A DNA stretch of 64,000 bases from Cytophagaceae bacterium (GTDB lineage Bacteria > Bacteroidota > Bacteroidia > Cytophagales > Spirosomataceae). The stretch spans positions 1-64,000 of the forward strand of contig SXXW01000040.1 in assembly GCA_005791165.1 (NCBI GenBank). Reading direction: 5' to 3'. Below are positions 43,223-53,022 of the stretch, one piece after another. Every line of letters begins with the position of its first letter. The first letter of the stretch is position 1. Below the pieces are notes generated by a model that had not been told where the DNA came from, ran no database searches, and worked only from the letters and a program-made list of their open reading frames with translations. Made by a program: the position numbers and the translations under genes.

Positions 43223-44960
43223 TCCTTATTTTCATCGATTTTTCTTGGCCATTTTGTTGGTATATCAAAATGTGCAAACCCGGATTTAATTCAGAAATCA
43301 ATTCTTTATTTATCATCCCATTCTGCTTAAATTCCTTCGTTTTACGACCTAATAGATCATAAATAGTTAACGATTCAAAAGGTATATTGATTGACTCTTC
43401 TACGTTCTGAATGGAAAGGGGAGGATTGACTTTGATGTCAAATGATTCTTGGAAGCAATTTTGGGGATCAGATACTTTAAATACGGTATTTTCAGAGGGG
43501 TTAACTTTGATGTTTTTTGTTTTATCACCATTGGACCAGACATATTCGCCGGTCCAGGTGGCAGCTAATTCTAATTTGTCAAAATAATTGATCGTTTGAG
43601 TGCTAGGAGCCTTTAGGTTTAGGTCTTTAAATACGGTGAATTGATCCAACACATTGCCTTCTTCATTGATGAATTTAGCATCCAATCTATTGCCATCTAT
43701 TTCAAAGTAAAAAGACCCTGCTTGTCCAGCAAGGCTATATTCCATGACAGGATGAGTTACTCCATACCTTAACGTACCAGGACCTCCGCCAACGCCATTA
43801 ACTACATAAATAACGCCATTTTTATCAGTATTGCTTGACGAGAAAAGGTAAGGACATGAGTTGGCCGATTTGTCATAACGCCCAGAAGAACTTTGGGGCC
43901 AATGAATTGATTTGTTGAATTCAGAGGATAGGCCATAATGATTTTTCAGGGGTTTACTACGTTCAAAAACATGGCTATGACCGGTGAGGACAAGGTCAAC
44001 GTTGTATTCATCAAATACTTTGGGTAAAATAGCTCTTAAATTAATTAAATCAGGTACCTTATCGGAATCGTAGGTCCCTTTGGTATAGGGGGGATAATGA
44101 AAAAATACGACTTTCCATTTTTGCTTAGTCGCTTTTAAGTCATTTTTCAGCCAGGTTAATTGGTCCGAAGGCCCATCAAAAATACGCTTATTATCTTTTC
44201 CCCAAGCGTAGGAATCAAGGCAAATAAAGTGTGTATTTCCGTAGTCAAATGAATAATATGCTTCAGACCCTGAGGCTAAACCTCCTAATTCTCCCTTTGT
44301 GGGCAATGTAAAACTTTGATAATAAGCCATGTCGGGATGATCCTGATTTTTAGGATATGCATCATAATCGTGGTTTCCAACGCTAGGGAAGAGGGCCGAT
44401 TGTTTGAGCAAAGGGCCATTTTGATAAATTTGAAAGAAATTTTTTTGAAAATCATCATCCGTACCACCTCCATACACATTGTCGCCCACTGTCATAAAGA
44501 GATTCGTGTATTTATTGCCGATAAACTTCTTAAATCCTTCGTAAACATTTTTTTGATAGGGGCCATCAGGATACATATCGCCGATGGACCAAACGCTGAA
44601 TTTTTCCTGGGATCCAATGGCCGGAGCGGTTTTAAAGAAATAGGTTGAATCTCCTGCGAATTGGGTTGCGGTTAATCTGATTCGATAAAAGTATTTGTTG
44701 GACCCTGTCAATGAGTCAATAAAAACTAAATGTTCGGTATTGGTTTGACTTGATTTCTTGATCCGATTAAATGTTTTGCCATCGCTGCTTATTTGTACCT
44801 CACTTAATATGGCTTGGTTGGTTCGATATCGTATTTGGACTGATTTTTCGCCCAGCATTTGAAGGTAAGGTGTCCTGATAATTTGCTGACTATACGCCTG
44901 TAATGAGCCCATAAACAGGCTAAAAATAACAAAAATATAACTAGGCGACTTTAATTTCAA
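43209..44960 (-). CDS. T9SS-secreted purple-acid-type metallophosphoesterase
   Basis: 583 aa. Signal peptide (SYIFVIFSLFMGSLQAYSQ), an N-terminal fibronectin-like domain (RTPYLQMLGEKSVQIRYRTN), then the calcineurin-like phosphatase. Metal ligands lie in SIGDMY, GDNVYGGG, GNHDYDAYP, VFFHYPPYTKGTYD and LTGHSHVFERS. The C-terminal 65 residues (SLTIYDLLGRKTKEFKQNG...GLHILIYQQNGQEKSMKI) form a type A T9SS sorting domain. The enzyme is exported across the outer membrane and releases phosphate from organic esters. Confidence 0.92.
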   Translation of the reverse strand: MKLKSPSYIFVIFSLFMGSLQAYSQQIIRTPYLQMLGEKSVQIRYRTNQAILSEVQISSDGKTFNRIKKSSQTNTEHLVFIDSLTGSNKYFYRIRLTATQFAGDSTYFFKTAPAIGSQEKFSVWSIGDMYPDGPYQKNVYEGFKKFIGNKYTNLFMTVGDNVYGGGTDDDFQKNFFQIYQNGPLLKQSALFPSVGNHDYDAYPKNQDHPDMAYYQSFTLPTKGELGGLASGSEAYYSFDYGNTHFICLDSYAWGKDNKRIFDGPSDQLTWLKNDLKATKQKWKVVFFHYPPYTKGTYDSDKVPDLINLRAILPKVFDEYNVDLVLTGHSHVFERSKPLKNHYGLSSEFNKSIHWPQSSSGRYDKSANSCPYLFSSSNTDKNGVIYVVNGVGGGPGTLRYGVTHPVMEYSLAGQAGSFYFEIDGNRLDAKFINEEGNVLDQFTVFKDLNLKAPSTQTINYFDKLELAATWTGEYVWSNGDKTKNIKVNPSENTVFKVSDPQNCFQESFDIKVNPPLSIQNVEESINIPFESLTIYDLLGRKTKEFKQNGMINKELISELNPGLHILIYQQNGQEKSMKIRTNSY

Positions 44961-45054
44961 AACGATTTTTTATAAGCATTTTTGATAACTCCTTCAAAGC
45001 TATGGAATTGATTTTTTTCTACCTAAAAAAACGCATAATTTGATGAATTTTTTC

Positions 45055-45085
45055 TTGGAAAAATTGTTAGAATTTATGATATTTG
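45055..45085 (+). promoter_or_regulatory. Candidate gyrA promoter
   Basis: TTG at 45055-45057, a spacer of 20 bases and GATATTTG at 45078-45085 (one mismatch to TANNTTTG). It lies 79 bases before the gyrA start. This is pattern-based only. Confidence 0.4.
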
Positions 45086-45164
45086 TAACTATTGGAAAAT
45101 CCAATTAAAATCTAGAAAATCGATTTTATCATGTTGGATTGTTCATTGAATCAAACCATTATTT

Positions 45165-47783
45165 ATGTCATTAAATTCTAATATTATCCCTATCAACATC
45201 GAAGATGAAATGAGGGGAGCGTACATCGATTACTCGATGTCGGTAATTGTTTCTCGTGCTTTGCCGGATGTGCGTGATGGTCTTAAGCCAGTGCACCGTA
45301 GAGTACTTTATGGAATGGAGGAGTTGGGTGTTAATTACAATAAATCCTACAAAAAATCAGCTCGTATTGTTGGGGAAGTATTAGGAAAGTATCACCCACA
45401 TGGGGATTCTTCTGTATATGATACCATGGTGCGTATGGCTCAGGATTGGTCTTTGCGATATCCTTTGGTGGATGGACAGGGTAACTTTGGATCGGTTGAC
45501 GGAGATTCTCCAGCAGCGATGCGTTATACTGAGGCACGTTTAAAGCGAATTGCGGATGAGATGCTTTCTGATTTAAATAAGGAGACGGTCGATTTTCAGC
45601 CCAATTTTGATGATAGTTTAGAGGAGCCAACGGTCTTGCCTGCTAAGATTCCTAATTTACTGCTGAATGGAACTTCGGGTATTGCGGTGGGTATGGCCAC
45701 GAATATGGCGCCTCATAATTTAACGGAAGTAGTGGATGGTATTGCGGCTTATATTGATAATCGTGATATTACGATTCCGGAGTTGATGCAATACATTAAG
45801 GCTCCAGATTTTCCAACAGGAGGGACTATATATGGTGTTCAGGGAGTAAAAAATGCATTTGAGACGGGTAGGGGCAGAATTGTTGTGAGGGGAAATGCAA
45901 CTTTTGATACGTCCAAAACAGGTAAGGAGCAGATCATTGTATCTGAGATTCCTTATATGGTCAATAAGGCTAATTTAATTAAGCAGTGCGCTGACTTGGT
46001 GAATGACAAGCGTATCGATGGGATTTCGGAGATACGAGATGAGTCAGATCGTCAAGGAATGCGTATTGTTTTTGATTTGAAGAGGGATGCGGTGGCTAAT
46101 GTAGTTTTAAATAACTTATATAAGCACTCGGCACTTCAATCTTCTTTTAGTGTTAACAATGTAGCCTTAGTAAAAGGAAGACCTATGATGTTAAATCTTA
46201 AGGATTTAATTCATCATTTTGTTGAGTATAGGAATGAGGTGATTATTCGCCGTACGCGGTATGACTTACGTGAAGCTAGAAAGCGCGCACACGTTTTAGA
46301 AGGCTTTATCATTGCTTTGGATAATTTAGATGCGGTTATTAAGTTGATTCGTGAGTCTAAGGATCCTTCAGCGGCGCAAGAAGGCTTAATGTCAAAATTC
46401 AATTTATCTGAAATTCAATCGAAGGCTATTCTTGAAATGCGTTTACAACGCTTAACTGGAATGGAGCGTGAGAAAATCATGAATGAATTTGCTGAAATCA
46501 TGAAATTGATTGATGATTTGGAGGATATTTTGGCTAAGCCAGAGCGTCAACTGCAAATCATTAAGGATGAATTGACCGACATGAAAACTCGTTATGGCGA
46601 TGAGCGTAGAACGCAAATCAATATGACAGATGAAGAATTCTCTGTGGAAGATATGATTGCCGATGATGAGATGTTGATCACAGTGTCTGCTCAAGGCTAT
46701 ATTAAGCGTACGGCCATTACTGAATATCGTTCGCAAACAAGGGGTGGAGTAGGTTCACGTGCGGTAGCGACTAAAGATGATGATTATACAGAACATTTGT
46801 TCTCGGCAACGATGCATAATTGGTTATTGTTTTTCACGGAGCGTGGAAAATGTTTCTGGTTACGTGTATATGCGGTGCCAGAAGGTTCAAAAGTTTCTAA
46901 GGGCAGACCGATTCAAAATATGATGAATATTGAGAATGGAGATTCGATACGGGCTGTCATTAACGTTACGTCCATTACAGATCCTGATTACATCGACAAT
47001 AATTTCATTGTGATGTGTACGCAAGATGGAACAATTAAGAAAACTTCGCTTGAAGCTTATTCAAGACCTCGTCAAAATGGAATTAATGCCATCACGATAA
47101 GGGAAGGTGACCGTTTATTAGATGTGGCGTTAACAAATGGGAATAATCAAATCGTTATAGCGACTAATACAGGTCGTTCGGTACGTTTTGAGGAAACTCG
47201 GGTTAGACCTATGGGCCGTACGGCTGCGGGTGTTAAGGGGATATGGATTGATGAAAAAATACCAACTGAAAAGGTTATTGGTATGGTTTGTGTGTCTGAT
47301 CCTGCGGTCCAACAACTATTAGTTGTTTCGGAGAAAGGTTATGGTAAGCGTTCAGAAGTGGATGATTATCGATTGACCAATAGGGGAGGAAAGGGTGTGA
47401 AAGCGCTTAATATCACCGAAAAAACCGGTGCATTGGTAGCCATAAAAGAAGTAGACGACAATGATGATTTGATGATCATTACTAAAGCAGGTATTTTAAT
47501 TCGTTCTTCAGTCGCAGAACTTCGTGTCATGGGTAGAAATACACAAGGAGTTAAGTTGATTCGTTTGAAAAGTGAGTCTGATGAGATTTCGTCCGTAACC
47601 AAAATTGAAAAAGAACCAGAGCCAGAAGAGGTGGAGGTTTTAGAAGGGGATGCAGTATCAGTAGGAGTGGAGGTGATTTCTGAAGGAGCTGAGTCGACAG
47701 AAGGAAATGCTGATGCGTCAACAGAAGATAGCGATGGCGAATCTGCTAATGGTGATAAAGTAGATGATTTAACAGAAGAGTAA
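45165..47783 (+). CDS. gyrA: DNA gyrase subunit A
   Basis: 872 aa. GyrA carries the DNA-breaking tyrosine (AMRYTEARL, Tyr121), the Greek-key C-terminal beta-pinwheel and a GyrA-box-like motif near [12 protein letters not shown]. With GyrB it introduces negative supercoils. The quinolone-resistance region reads [11 protein letters not shown], with Ser82 and Asp86 at the positions of E. coli Ser83 and Asp87, the susceptible state. The last 55 residues are strongly acidic and repeat-poor ([13 protein letters not shown]...DDLTEE). A terminator follows at 47794. Confidence 0.97.
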   Translation: MSLNSNIIPINIEDEMRGAYIDYSMSVIVSRALPDVRDGLKPVHRRVLYGMEELGVNYNKSYKKSARIVGEVLGKYHPHGDSSVYDTMVRMAQDWSLRYPLVDGQGNFGSVDGDSPAAMRYTEARLKRIADEMLSDLNKETVDFQPNFDDSLEEPTVLPAKIPNLLLNGTSGIAVGMATNMAPHNLTEVVDGIAAYIDNRDITIPELMQYIKAPDFPTGGTIYGVQGVKNAFETGRGRIVVRGNATFDTSKTGKEQIIVSEIPYMVNKANLIKQCADLVNDKRIDGISEIRDESDRQGMRIVFDLKRDAVANVVLNNLYKHSALQSSFSVNNVALVKGRPMMLNLKDLIHHFVEYRNEVIIRRTRYDLREARKRAHVLEGFIIALDNLDAVIKLIRESKDPSAAQEGLMSKFNLSEIQSKAILEMRLQRLTGMEREKIMNEFAEIMKLIDDLEDILAKPERQLQIIKDELTDMKTRYGDERRTQINMTDEEFSVEDMIADDEMLITVSAQGYIKRTAITEYRSQTRGGVGSRAVATKDDDYTEHLFSATMHNWLLFFTERGKCFWLRVYAVPEGSKVSKGRPIQNMMNIENGDSIRAVINVTSITDPDYIDNNFIVMCTQDGTIKKTSLEAYSRPRQNGINAITIREGDRLLDVALTNGNNQIVIATNTGRSVRFEETRVRPMGRTAAGVKGIWIDEKIPTEKVIGMVCVSDPAVQQLLVVSEKGYGKRSEVDDYRLTNRGGKGVKALNITEKTGALVAIKEVDDNDDLMIITKAGILIRSSVAELRVMGRNTQGVKLIRLKSESDEISSVTKIEKEPEPEEVEVLEGDAVSVGVEVISEGAESTEGNADASTEDSDGESANGDKVDDLTEE

Positions 47784-47793
47784 ATTTTTATCG

Positions 47794-47822
47794 GCCCGAA
47801 ATTTATTTCGGGCTATTTTTTT
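47794..47822 (+). terminator. gyrA terminator
   Basis: An 8-bp stem (GCCCGAAA / TTTCGGGC) with a TTTA loop, followed by a run of T's, 11 bases after the gyrA stop. Confidence 0.88.
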
Positions 47823-47838
47823 AATATAAACAAAAACA

Positions 47839-49281
47839 ATGAAAAAATTAGTTTTAACCCTGTTTACTGTGGCTATGGCTGCAGGCTCGACTTTCGCCCA
47901 GGTGGATAAGGCTTTGGTCGAAGCGCAAAAGAAAGCCATTTTTGATGCTGTTAAAAAGACAGACGAAGCGGTAAAGAAAACTCCAACTAAACCCAAACCA
48001 TGGTTAGAGAGGGCGGTAGCTTATTTGGATTTGGCGTCATTTCCGGATTCAACGGTAGCATTAAAGGATGCAGATGCTGCATTTAAGGCTTTAGAATACA
48101 TTGCTGAGGCGGTTAAATTGGATACCAAAGATGGTAAAAAAGGTAGCACTGCTAAGGATGCTGAGGCTTTATTAACAGGTCGTGAAAAGGCTTATGGGGC
48201 CTTAATGAATATGGGTGTTATTAAATATCAAGGGAAGAATTATGCAGGTTCTTATAAATACATGAGCAAAGCAGCGGAAATTTCTCCTAATGATACAACT
48301 TCTGCGATGTACACAGGAGTTGTGGCTCAGTTGTGTCAAAAAGACGCGGAAGCTAAGGTAGCTTATGAGCATTATTTGAAAATAGGTGGAAAAGATATGG
48401 CGATCATGTATGGTTTATCACAAATCTATAAAGTAGCCAAAGAAGAAGATAAATCGTTAGCTATCATAGACCAAGCGATGGTTATTTATCCAAATAATAA
48501 GGATTTGAAGAATGAAAAATTCAATATGTTGATTTCTTTTAACCGAATTGACCAAGCGATTACTCAGTTGAAAGCAACCCTAGACAAGGACCCAAAAGAT
48601 GCCATGTCATGGTTGAATTTAGGATTATTGTTTGAGAATAAGGTTTCTGGTGTTAATGATGAAGCACGTAAAATTCAAGAAAAAACGTTTAAGGTAAATG
48701 ATGCTAAGCGTAAAGTAGCTGCCCAAAAAGACCAAGTGGACTTGTTTTCAGATGAATTAAAGCGTACAAAAGCTAAATTGAAAACAACTCCTCCAGCCAA
48801 ACAAGGTCCAATTAAAGCCCAAGTTACTAAGTTGGAATCTACGTTAGTTGAATATAACACGGCTTTAAATGATCTTAAGGCTGATTTAACGAAGGCTGAA
48901 TCGGAAGTAGGGGATTTGGCTGCTAATAACGCTAAATTAGCTGAATTGAATGCTAAAATTGCAGAGTATCGGAAAGATCTACCAATGTATTATTCAAAGG
49001 CATTAGAGGCTGATGAAAATTATTATGATGCCTTATACCAATTAGGTGCATATTATTACAATGAAGGGGTAGAAATCAAGAAGAAAGTCGATAATATGGA
49101 TATGGATACGTATAAAAAAGAAGGGAAGGCGATTGAAGCTTCCGTTTCTGCTAAATACGAACAAGCATTGCCATATTTTGAGAAGGCTTATAAAAATAAA
49201 AAGGAAGTTGATTTAAAAGAGGTTTTGAAGCAGATTTATAAAGCTTTGAAGCTTGATGCTAAATTAGCTGAGTTAAATTAA
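47839..49281 (+). CDS. Exported TPR protein with coiled-coil insert
   Basis: 480 aa with a signal peptide (MKKLVLTLFTVAMAAGSTFAQ). TPR-type helices occupy about residues 50-270 (ALMNMGVIKYQGKNYAGSYKYMSKAAEISPNDTT, IDQAMVIYPNNKDLKNEKF) and 375-480. A coiled coil of about 100 residues (KVAAQKDQVDLFSDELKRTKAKLK...) sits between them. It is probably a periplasmic scaffold; there is no catalytic motif. It lies between the gyrA terminator and its own terminator at 49303, so it is monocistronic. Confidence 0.85.
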   Translation: MKKLVLTLFTVAMAAGSTFAQVDKALVEAQKKAIFDAVKKTDEAVKKTPTKPKPWLERAVAYLDLASFPDSTVALKDADAAFKALEYIAEAVKLDTKDGKKGSTAKDAEALLTGREKAYGALMNMGVIKYQGKNYAGSYKYMSKAAEISPNDTTSAMYTGVVAQLCQKDAEAKVAYEHYLKIGGKDMAIMYGLSQIYKVAKEEDKSLAIIDQAMVIYPNNKDLKNEKFNMLISFNRIDQAITQLKATLDKDPKDAMSWLNLGLLFENKVSGVNDEARKIQEKTFKVNDAKRKVAAQKDQVDLFSDELKRTKAKLKTTPPAKQGPIKAQVTKLESTLVEYNTALNDLKADLTKAESEVGDLAANNAKLAELNAKIAEYRKDLPMYYSKALEADENYYDALYQLGAYYYNEGVEIKKKVDNMDMDTYKKEGKAIEASVSAKYEQALPYFEKAYKNKKEVDLKEVLKQIYKALKLDAKLAELN

Positions 49282-49302
49282 TAAGCTCATTTTGTTATTA
49301 TT

Positions 49303-49330
49303 AAAAGGCCGACATGATTGTCGGCCTTTT
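49303..49330. terminator. Strong terminator after the TPR gene
   Basis: A 12-bp stem (AAAAGGCCGACA / TGTCGGCCTTTT) with a TGAT loop, then T's. It has A's on the left, so it can act in either direction, though the leftward histidine kinase gene ends more than 200 bases away. Confidence 0.88.
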
Positions 49331-49565
49331 TTGGTTTTATGTTATGCTTGAAATTATATATGAGATATGATTCTAACCTCATAGGGTATATTCAAATATC
49401 TTACTTAACATAATATAAATTATAGAACAAAAATTATATATTTAAATATGATGTCAAATTAGGCATGAATAAGCATATTATGGTCTATTATGAGTTTACT
49501 TTAGTTAATCTATAGTGTAATTTACTTCTTAATACATTGAGTGATTTCAATGTATGATTATTTTA

Positions 49566-50936
49566 CTAAGAAGCGATGGGAAATTTTACGGTAAATTCAG
49601 TCCAGCCATTTTGTTCTGATTGTACGGAAATGGATCCTAGGTGTAAGTTGACAATCCGTTCTACTAAAGAAAGCCCAATGCCATATCCTTTAGAAGCTGC
49701 TGTATTTTCAGCTCTGAAAAATGGTTGAAATATATAGGGAATATCTGCTTCTGGAATGCCTTTTCCTTCATTTTTTATTTTGATTTCAATGTTTTCGTCT
49801 ACGATTTGAAGGCTTACATATACCTGTTTATTTATACTAAATTTGCAGCCATTTTCAATCAAGTTTTTTAGCGCTGTAAGAACTAATTTTTCGTCTCCTT
49901 TTATATGTAATAATTCTTCATTATCGGGCATGAATTGAGTGTCGATCATTACTTTATATGCAGCATTTAACTTTTGAGTTAAGCTTCGGGTTTCCCACAT
50001 TATTTCATCTATTCTAAGAATTGAAAAACTAGCTTGATAATCTGATATGCTTATTTTATTGAGTTCCAATAGGCTTTCCGTAATGGCAGCAAGGTCTTGT
50101 GTATCTTCTAATACAGAGGCGATTGTTTGCTTATAATCTTCAATTTTTCGTTCATTTAGAAGGCTAACTTCTAATTGGGATGAAATTTTCGTTAATGGGT
50201 TTTTCAACTCATGTGATACGTTAGCGATAAAGGTTTTTTGCAGTTTGAATGCATTTTCAATTCGCTCTAATAAGCGATTAATTGTGGTCACCATCTTCCC
50301 TATTTCATCTTCAGAATCTGCTGTATTTAGCCTTTGTTCCAACCTTTTAGGAGATAATTGGTCTACCTGCTTGATTACTTCTGAAATAGGCTTAATGGCC
50401 CTTCCTGCAAAAAACCAACCTGATATGACTACGATAAAGACGAATAATAAGAAAAGGGCAATTAAAATGTTTTTTAAATCTTTGGCATTTTCTGCTGAGT
50501 ATTGGTCTTCAGCGCCTGCAAAAACTACTATTTGGCCTTCTGGAGTCACAAAAACAGTACCAAGTACTTCTAATTCATCTACTTCAAAACGGACTTCTTT
50601 CTTTTTAAAGACTTCCTTCACTCGTTCCACATTTATGTGAAAATTGATCGTATCATTCGACCGATAAATTCGTTCGTTGCAGGTATCGTAGGCCATGATG
50701 TTTTCCTTATATAGAATATCCCGATTGGCCCGATTGATTATACGAAAAAGTTTGGAGTCTACTTGGTTTACGTTCACTAACAATTCTGCCGCTGTGTTGG
50801 CTTTTTGACGCAGTCGGCTGTAAAATTTATCTTTGTAATTCTGTTGAGAAAATACATAAATAATGAAATAAGATACGAATAAGATCGCCGAAACTAGATA
50901 AGTAAATTGATAAGTTAGTCGGGACCGTATCTGCAT
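49566..50936 (-). CDS. Sensor histidine kinase
   Basis: 456 aa membrane kinase. Two transmembrane helices (about 10-30 and 158-178) flank a periplasmic sensor domain. Then come HAMP (RAIKPISEVIKQVDQLSPKRLEQRL), the phospho-accepting H-box (NVSHELKNPLTKI), and the N, G1 and G2 ATP-binding boxes (NLIENGCKFS, IKNEGKGIPEADI, GYGIGLSLVERI). It starts 3 bases after the response regulator stop, so the two form a cognate pair. The signal is unknown. Confidence 0.93.
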   Translation of the reverse strand: MQIRSRLTYQFTYLVSAILFVSYFIIYVFSQQNYKDKFYSRLRQKANTAAELLVNVNQVDSKLFRIINRANRDILYKENIMAYDTCNERIYRSNDTINFHINVERVKEVFKKKEVRFEVDELEVLGTVFVTPEGQIVVFAGAEDQYSAENAKDLKNILIALFLLFVFIVVISGWFFAGRAIKPISEVIKQVDQLSPKRLEQRLNTADSEDEIGKMVTTINRLLERIENAFKLQKTFIANVSHELKNPLTKISSQLEVSLLNERKIEDYKQTIASVLEDTQDLAAITESLLELNKISISDYQASFSILRIDEIMWETRSLTQKLNAAYKVMIDTQFMPDNEELLHIKGDEKLVLTALKNLIENGCKFSINKQVYVSLQIVDENIEIKIKNEGKGIPEADIPYIFQPFFRAENTAASKGYGIGLSLVERIVNLHLGSISVQSEQNGWTEFTVKFPIAS

Positions 50937-50939
50937 CTT

Positions 50940-51620
50940 TTATTCTTGTCGTAAAATATAACCCATACCAAATTGTGTATGTATCAATTTACTAGAAAAC
51001 CCTTTGTCGACTTTTTTACGTAAATAATTAACATATACTTCGATTAAATTTGAACTATTTTCATCTTCTACTTCCCAAATATTTTCAGCAATTTCAGCCT
51101 TTGAAATCACCTTTTCTTGATTTCTTAGGAAGTATTCCAAAAGCTGAAATTCCTTGGAAGTCAAATTAATCATTTGGCCAGCACGACTCACTAATGAACT
51201 GTTTAAGTCCATTTCTAGATCAGCAAATTTTAAAATCTGCGCTTCTAATATCGTTTGATTAGACCTCTTAATTAACGCTTTTACTCTGGCTAAAAATTCC
51301 TTAAAATCAAAGGGTTTAGGTAAATAATCGTCCGCACCGGCTTCAAAACCATTTAATTTATCATCCGTCGTGCTTAAGGCCGTTAACATCAAAATGGGCG
51401 TTTGTATTCCTAGACTCCTAAGTTCTCTACATAATTCTAATCCATTAATCCCTGGTATTATAATGTCCGAAACAATGAGTTGGTATGTGTGTGCCAGCGC
51501 TAATTGTTTGCCCATATGACCATCATAGGCTATGGAAACATCATAATTATTTTCTTCCAACCCTTGTTTTAAGGATTGAACAGTCTTTGGCTCGTCTTCA
51601 ATCAATAAAATTTTGATCAT
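50940..51620 (-). CDS. OmpR-family response regulator
   Basis: 226 aa. Receiver domain with acidic pocket LIEDEP, phospho-acceptor Asp52 (VSDIIIPG), Thr/Lys switch (MLTALS, LPKPFD). The C-terminal winged helix (LTSKEFQLLEYFLRNQEKVISKAEIAENIWE...VYVNYLRKKVD) binds DNA. Its start overlaps the stop of the upstream NTP-PPase gene by 4 bases (ATGA), and the kinase follows directly. This resembles CusR/RprY-type systems, but the regulon cannot be told from here. Confidence 0.94.
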   Translation of the reverse strand: MIKILLIEDEPKTVQSLKQGLEENNYDVSIAYDGHMGKQLALAHTYQLIVSDIIIPGINGLELCRELRSLGIQTPILMLTALSTTDDKLNGFEAGADDYLPKPFDFKEFLARVKALIKRSNQTILEAQILKFADLEMDLNSSLVSRAGQMINLTSKEFQLLEYFLRNQEKVISKAEIAENIWEVEDENSSNLIEVYVNYLRKKVDKGFSSKLIHTQFGMGYILRQE

Positions 51621-52084
51621 TTTAAAATGGATACTAAATCTGCTGGAGAATAATTAATTGATTTTAAAACTTTATTGTCTGCCTTTCTGAAAACTTTCCA
51701 AACTCCATTTTCTTCTTTTATTTCAGCTGCTGTCCCATCTTTATCCTGGTAAAATTTAACAGTATATTCTGCTTCCTCTAAACTTTGACATGCCTTAGAC
51801 ATGTTAGATCGCTGAACTTCATTAAATAAGTCTACAAACTTTTCTCCCAATCCAAATTCTAGAACCGCCCCCGATAATACATATTGTAAGTCACACAACG
51901 CATCCGCAATTTCAACCAGGTCATTAGCCGCGATAGCTTCTTTTAATTCATCTAATTCCTCTGCCAACAAACTTACCCTTAATCCACAACGTTCAGGTGA
52001 AGGAATAGTAGGTTCTGCTAATATGGGTGCTCCAAATGTCTGATGGAATTGAGCTACTTGGTTTAATGAGTCTAATTTTTGCAT
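51617..52084 (-). CDS. MazG-like all-alpha NTP pyrophosphohydrolase
   Basis: 155 aa. The metal-binding motifs of the all-alpha NTP-PPase superfamily are clear: EELDELKEAI (E-E-x2-E) followed by EIADALCDLQYV (E-x2-D). Length and pattern are closest to phosphoribosyl-ATP pyrophosphohydrolase-like, or MazG-like, house-cleaning enzymes. The C-terminal 45 residues (YTVKFYQDKDGTAAEIKEENGVWKVFRKADNKV) are an added domain. It is the first gene of an operon with a two-component system, an unusual partner. Confidence 0.82.
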   Translation of the reverse strand: MQKLDSLNQVAQFHQTFGAPILAEPTIPSPERCGLRVSLLAEELDELKEAIAANDLVEIADALCDLQYVLSGAVLEFGLGEKFVDLFNEVQRSNMSKACQSLEEAEYTVKFYQDKDGTAAEIKEENGVWKVFRKADNKVLKSINYSPADLVSILK

Positions 52085-52433
52085 ATGATGATTACGTATA
52101 TATTTTAAAATTAATCAATATTAAGCCAAAGTCAAAAAATACAGTCAGTGCTTCATTTTGTAATTATTTGTTAGAGGATTAGCCAATTAATTTGTAATCC
52201 AAAGCCTATGATTGATTCATTTGTTAACATATTAGCTACTTATCCACAATTTCCTGTGGATAAGTAGGGTTCATCCTGTGGATAAGATTATTTTAACGAA
52301 CTAAAAGTCTTTTTCAAAATACAATTGTGCACAAGTGTGGATATCTTGTGGATAAGTGCAACTCAATGGATTATGAAATGGATCGAAATTTGATCAATAG
52401 AATTCCCTGAAATTGAATTCATTTTTAAAAAAA
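52085..52433. other. 349-base gene-free stretch: candidate replication origin (oriC)
   Basis: DnaA boxes occur at 52240-52248 (TTATCCACA), 52255-52263, 52277-52285 and 52347-52355 (each TGTGGATAA), and 52336-52344 (TGTGGATAT, one mismatch). A weak box-like TGTGCACAA lies at 52326. Four exact boxes and one near-exact box in 116 bases is far above chance. AT-rich sequence on both sides could serve as the unwinding element. dnaA is not adjacent, which is common in Bacteroidota. Alternatively it could be a DnaA titration or regulatory cluster. Confidence 0.65.
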
Positions 52434-52940
52434 CTAATCAGAGGGTTTACTTTCTGTAAATGTACCATCTGAATAAAATATAATGACACGATCAATTTTC
52501 TTTTGAAGAGACCTAATGGAGGTGTGTACATTTTCAGAACCAGAATTACCCCCAGTATTGGGTGTTAAATTACTTTCTTTTACTGACCGCCTGAGATTTG
52601 ATCGTACAATAGTAGACTCAGGCAAATTATTTTTAACGGATTCTGAAGCGGTATCATTTGGAGCATCAAATAAATTATTCAATGGCAAAGTTTCCTGACT
52701 CGAAGGAGTGGGTAATTTTGTGCTCGTAACTATTAACGTTCGATCTTCAAATAATAAGTCTTCTGCGCTGACCTCTGGGAACGCGGTCAATATTTTTTGT
52801 ACAACGTCTAAGCTTGGTTTATTTCTACCAGATAAAATATGGGATATACTACTACGAGGAATTCCTAATACATCCGCAAACTGAGAAGAACTCATTTGCT
52901 TTTTTTTAATTAACAATTCGATTTTATCGCTTAGATTCAT
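52434..52940 (-). CDS. XRE-family helix-turn-helix protein
   Basis: 168 aa. Residues 1-65 are a Cro/CI-type HTH (DKIELLIKKKQMSSSQFADVLGIPRSSISHILSGRNKPSLDVVQKIL). The rest is low-complexity and polar (Ser, Asn, Thr), ending with a short helix (SIRSLQKKIDRVIIFYSDGTFTESKPSD) that looks like a conserved tail in Bacteroidota XRE regulators. It probably represses or activates nearby genes. It lies next to the DnaA-box cluster, with its stop about 80 bases from the last box. Confidence 0.87.
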   Translation of the reverse strand: MNLSDKIELLIKKKQMSSSQFADVLGIPRSSISHILSGRNKPSLDVVQKILTAFPEVSAEDLLFEDRTLIVTSTKLPTPSSQETLPLNNLFDAPNDTASESVKNNLPESTIVRSNLRRSVKESNLTPNTGGNSGSENVHTSIRSLQKKIDRVIIFYSDGTFTESKPSD

Positions 52941-53022
52941 TAGATATACTTTTGTAAATAACAGGTAACAAAAGTAAATTCTAAGTAATTGAAATGCAAC
53001 AAAAAATCAAGATATATTTTAT

